7,948 bases of DNA, from positions 1 through 7,948 of the forward strand of contig CAIPUP010000299.1 of assembly GCA_903868285.1 (NCBI GenBank), read 5' to 3'. The notes beneath the pieces were generated by a model. It made no database searches and was not told the DNA's origin. It was given only the letters and a program-made list of their open reading frames with translations. This DNA comes from an uncultured beta proteobacterium. GTDB lineage: Bacteria > Pseudomonadota > Gammaproteobacteria > Burkholderiales > SG8-39. Made by a program: the position numbers and the translations under genes. This document shows, piece after piece, positions 5,036-7,948 of the stretch (positions within the stretch are counted from its first letter, which is position 1; every line of letters begins with the position of its first letter).

Positions 5036-5899
5036 ATGAAACGCATCATGCTTTTCATTCTGACCAACCTGGCGGTCATGCTGGTATTGACCGTGGTCAC
5101 TCGCTTGCTCGGTGTTGACCGCTTTCTGACTGCCAACGGCCTCAACCTGGGCAGCCTGCTGGCGTTCTCGGCCGTCATCGGTTTTGGTGGCGCGACCATC
5201 TCGCTGCTGATGTCGAAGTGGATGGCCAAGATGTCCACCGGCGCACAGGTCATCAGCCATGCCAGCACAGCCGATGAACAATGGCTGCTGGATACCGTAC
5301 AGCGCCTGTCGCGCAGTGCCGGTATCGGCATGCCCGAGGTTGCGGTCTATGAAGGTGAGCCGAATGCTTTTGCCACGGGCGCGTTTCGTAACGAGGCCCT
5401 GGTTGCGGTATCCACCGGGCTGCTGCAAAGCATGAACCGCGACGAAATCGAAGCGGTGCTGGCACATGAAGTGGCACACGTCGCCAATGGCGACATGGTC
5501 ACGCTGACCCTGATCCAGGGTGTGGTGAACACCTTTGTGGTGTTCCTGTCGCGTGTCGTTGGCTACTTCGTCGATCGCGTGATTCTGAAAAACGATCGCG
5601 ATGTCGGCATGGGTTACTACATCACCTCCATCGTGTGCGAAATCGTCTTTGGCATTGCCGCTTCGGCGGTGGTGGCCTGGTTCTCGCGTCAGCGCGAATT
5701 CCGTGCCGACGCCGGTGCCGCGCACTACATGGGCACACCCAGCGCCATGATCTCGGCCCTCGGCCGGCTGGGTCAATTGCAGGCCGGCGAGTTGCCCAAG
5801 AACATGGCCGCCTCAGGCATCGCCGGTGGCGGACTGATGGCGATCTTCTCCAGCCATCCACCGCTGGAAGCGCGCATCGCCCGCCTGCAGCAGCGCTAA
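5036..5899 (+). CDS. htpX: HtpX, heat-shock inner-membrane zinc metalloprotease
   Basis: A 287-residue M48-family protease of the inner membrane that degrades damaged membrane proteins alongside FtsH. The zinc motif HEVAH (His144, Glu145, His148) is followed by VANGD, and the third ligand is Glu221 in SRQREFRAD. Two N-terminal membrane segments (about residues 4-22 and 38-60) and two more between the zinc sites (about 157-180 and 195-216) match the family. The length is normal. The N-terminus MKRIMLFILTNLAVM closely resembles the E. coli form MMRIALFLLTNLAVM. The start is ATG5036, with ACGGAG at 5025-5030 at 5-nt spacing. It is transcribed alone from a consensus sigma-32 promoter, and its stop codon lies within the left arm of a 14-bp inverted repeat. 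Confidence 0.97.
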   Translation: MKRIMLFILTNLAVMLVLTVVTRLLGVDRFLTANGLNLGSLLAFSAVIGFGGATISLLMSKWMAKMSTGAQVISHASTADEQWLLDTVQRLSRSAGIGMPEVAVYEGEPNAFATGAFRNEALVAVSTGLLQSMNRDEIEAVLAHEVAHVANGDMVTLTLIQGVVNTFVVFLSRVVGYFVDRVILKNDRDVGMGYYITSIVCEIVFGIAASAVVAWFSRQREFRADAGAAHYMGTPSAMISALGRLGQLQAGELPKNMAASGIAGGGLMAIFSSHPPLEARIARLQQR

Positions 5900-5940
5900 G
5901 ACGCAGCTGCGTCGTACCTTCGTCCTAGCTGCGTCTTAGC
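5895..5940. terminator. 14-bp perfect inverted repeat between convergent htpX and the molybdenum hydroxylase gene
   Basis: GCTAAGACGCAGCT (5895-5908) and AGCTGCGTCTTAGC (5927-5940) are exact reverse complements around an 18-nt loop. The htpX TAA (5897-5899) lies in the left arm, and the convergent gene ends 22 bp beyond the right arm. The position suggests a bidirectional transcription stop, but neither strand has a T-run. ACGCAGCTGCGT (5901-5912) is also a 12-bp palindrome, so a second, mutually exclusive fold exists. Confidence 0.6.
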
Positions 5941-5961
5941 TGCGCCTGCGCCCGCCAGGGC

Positions 5962-7948
5962 TTACTGCAATGCCTGCCACACCCGCTGCGGGGTGGCGGG
6001 CATCTCAATGTCGGGGACGCCAAGCGCGTGACACAGCGCATTGATGATGGTGGCCGTCGCCGGAGTGCAACCGCCCTCGCCGCCGCCCTTGACCTGTAGC
6101 GTCGTGCCGTGGGTCGGGTCTTCGGTGAGTTCCACATCGAAGCGCGGAAACAGATCGGCACGCGGCATGGCGTAGTCCATGAACGAGCCAGCCTGCATCT
6201 GGGCACTGTCAGGGTCGTAGACCTGCCCCTCGACCAGGGCCTGGCCGGCGCCCTGCACGATGCCGCCATGCACCTGGCCATCGACGATCAGCGGATTGAC
6301 CACCTTGCCGGAGTCATCCAGCGTGGTGTAGCGGGTGATTTTCAGCTCGCCAGTTTGCGGATCGACCTGCAACTCGCACACCGCTGCGCCAGTGGGATAA
6401 GCCGGCATGCGTCCGACGAAGTCTTCGGTCGCGGCCAGCGCACCCTGCAGTTCTGCCGGCAGCAAAGCCGGCGCCGTTGCCGCCATGGCGCGCGCCACAT
6501 CCCACAGGCTGATGCTGCGATCGGTGCCACTCACCAGGTACACACCTTCCTCGTAGCGCAGATCGGCCGCCGCAGTTTCCAGCAGATGCGCTGCTGCTGC
6601 ACGCCCCTTCTCGATCACCGCCAGCGAGGCGCGCAACAGCAGTTCACCGGCGATACGCATCGAACGATCGGAGTGCGTGCCGCCACCAGCCTTGGCGATC
6701 TGTGTGTCGCCACTGTGAAACACGATGCTGTCGTAGGGAACGCCAAGCTGATCTGACACCACCTGGGAAAAACTCGTCTCATGCCCCTGTCCGGTGGACT
6801 GGGTACCGGTCACCAGATCCACCTTGCCGTCAGCCCGCACGCACAGGCGTACCTGCTCGCGCGGTGCGCCGACCGGGATCTCGACATAGTTGGCCAGCCC
6901 GATGCCGGCCAGCAGCCCCTGCGCCTGGGCCTGCGCACGCCGCGCAGCAAAGCCTGCCCAGTCGGCCGATTGCAGCACCCGCTCCATGTTGCCGGCAAAG
7001 TCGCCACTGTCGTAGCGCAAGCCCATGGCATTGGCGAAAGGAAACTCGGCTCGCTGCGGCAGATTGATGCGTCGCAGGGCGATACGGTCCATGCCCATCT
7101 GCAGCGCAGCCATGTCCAGCAAGCGCTCCATGACATGGATCGCCTCCGGCCGGCCGGCACCGCGGTAGGGTGCGATCGGTGCGGTATTGGTCAGCACCGC
7201 CGAGGAGCGCAAATGCACCGTCGGCACGCGATACACGGTGGACAGCACCGCGCGCGCATTGGACACCGAGACATAGGACACGGTATGCGCGCCGACGTTG
7301 CCGTACCAGTCCACCGCATAGCCAACAATATGACCCTCGGCATCGAAGGCCAGCGTGGCATGCGTCAGCGCGTCACGTCCCTGATAGTCGCTGAGAAAAC
7401 ATTCACTGCGATCGGCCGTCCACTTCACCGCCCGCCCCAGACGGCGTGCCGCCCACACCAGCAGCAGGTATTCGATATACGGATCGTTACGCGGCCCGAA
7501 GCCACCGCCAGTGTCATAGGTCAGCACACGCAACTGCTCGGCCGGCAGTTGCAACGGTCCGGCCAGGCCCATGTGCAGACGATGCACGCCCTGACTACCG
7601 GTGATCAGCGTGCACAGGCCGCTGGCGGGATCGAAATCACCAATGGCGCTGCGCGGCTCCATCTGGGCGTTGACGATGCGCTGATTGACAAAGCTGTGAC
7701 GCACCACATGCGCCGCCCCGGCAATGGCTGCCCCGGTCTTGGCGGAATCACCGTAAGTCTCTGAAAAACAAAGGTTTTTTGACGCCCCAGGCCAGAGCTG
7801 TGGAGCACCCTCGGCGAGTGCATCGGCTATCGTTGCCACTGCCGCCAGCGGCGCCCAGTCGACCTGCACCAGTTCAGCGGCATCACGCGCCAGTGCTGGC
7901 GTGCGCGCAATCACCATCGCCACCGCCTCACCGACATGCCGCACGCAA
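5962..7948 (-). CDS. Molybdenum hydroxylase large subunit, xanthine/CO dehydrogenase superfamily (5' end outside window)
   Basis: Molybdopterin-cytosine-dinucleotide-binding catalytic subunit of an oxidoreductase that hydroxylates a carbon substrate. About 661 residues are visible of an expected ~770-800; the first ~100 or more lie beyond the right edge. The GTG at 7944 is an internal valine codon (VRHVGEAVAMV), not a start. Family marks in order are GGGFGPR (7489-7509), the active-site loop PYRGAGR (7150-7170), TQSTGQGHET in the cofactor domain, and the C-terminal KGGGEGGCTPA with the catalytic Glu at 6076-6078. The YRGAGR loop matches the so-called form II group, not form I CO dehydrogenase, whose loop is AYXCSFR. 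CO oxidation is therefore unlikely; the substrate (aldehyde, purine or N-heterocycle) cannot be decided. Small FeS and FAD subunits are expected nearby but are not in this window. The TAA stop is at 5962-5964. Confidence 0.92.
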   Translation of the reverse strand, partial: CVRHVGEAVAMVIARTPALARDAAELVQVDWAPLAAVATIADALAEGAPQLWPGASKNLCFSETYGDSAKTGAAIAGAAHVVRHSFVNQRIVNAQMEPRSAIGDFDPASGLCTLITGSQGVHRLHMGLAGPLQLPAEQLRVLTYDTGGGFGPRNDPYIEYLLLVWAARRLGRAVKWTADRSECFLSDYQGRDALTHATLAFDAEGHIVGYAVDWYGNVGAHTVSYVSVSNARAVLSTVYRVPTVHLRSSAVLTNTAPIAPYRGAGRPEAIHVMERLLDMAALQMGMDRIALRRINLPQRAEFPFANAMGLRYDSGDFAGNMERVLQSADWAGFAARRAQAQAQGLLAGIGLANYVEIPVGAPREQVRLCVRADGKVDLVTGTQSTGQGHETSFSQVVSDQLGVPYDSIVFHSGDTQIAKAGGGTHSDRSMRIAGELLLRASLAVIEKGRAAAAHLLETAAADLRYEEGVYLVSGTDRSISLWDVARAMAATAPALLPAELQGALAATEDFVGRMPAYPTGAAVCELQVDPQTGELKITRYTTLDDSGKVVNPLIVDGQVHGGIVQGAGQALVEGQVYDPDSAQMQAGSFMDYAMPRADLFPRFDVELTEDPTHGTTLQVKGGGEGGCTPATATIINALCHALGVPDIEMPATPQRVWQALQ

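Noticed and set aside
6781..7764. 327-residue plus-strand open frame inside the molybdenum hydroxylase gene
   Set aside because: It is antisense to clear catalytic motifs and has no domain of its own.
7942..7944. GTG as the start of the molybdenum hydroxylase subunit
   Set aside because: The sequence VRHVGEAVAMV is an internal conserved segment of the family; the gene continues past the window.

Overview
The window is GC-rich and densely coded, and reads as a chromosomal segment of a proteobacterium. The HtpX N-terminus, the RhlE-type helicase and the Gor and FlK-like sequences look most like Betaproteobacteria (Burkholderiales or relatives). That placement rests on pattern recognition, not on a search. 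There are no RNA genes, insertion sequences, phage genes or CRISPR arrays.

Layout. (1) Minus strand, 1-1139: a bacteriohemerythrin whose stop codon overlaps the start of gor (glutathione reductase, cut by the left edge) in an ATGA junction, forming a thiol-redox and diiron O2-binding pair. (2) A 267-bp divergent intergenic region. (3) Plus strand, 1407-4394: a DEAD-box RNA helicase of RhlE type with a very long disordered Arg/Gly-rich tail, followed 15 bp later by a hot-dog thioesterase with an FlK-type Thr/Glu/His triad. (4) 4468-4764: a small exported Ala/Pro/Lys-rich protein, then a textbook intrinsic terminator. (5) 5036-5899: the membrane metalloprotease HtpX, preceded by a consensus sigma-32 heat-shock promoter. 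(6) Minus strand, 5962-7948: the C-terminal five-sixths or so of a molybdenum hydroxylase large subunit (xanthine/CO dehydrogenase superfamily), convergent with htpX and separated from it by a 14-bp perfect inverted repeat.

Much of the window is stress related: glutathione recycling, hemerythrin, an RNA helicase and a heat-shock membrane protease. The segments have separate regulatory signals, so this is not one operon.

Most noteworthy observations: the helicase reading frame has no ATG, GTG or TTG where the conserved N-terminus requires a start, and an ATC sits in perfect register behind an AGGAG; its tail carries a recurring acidic D-I-D-D-x-I-G-N-R type motif between Arg/Gly blocks; and htpX has a near-perfect sigma-32 promoter. 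I did not find a clearly new multi-gene system. The helicase tail is the best candidate for undescribed biology.
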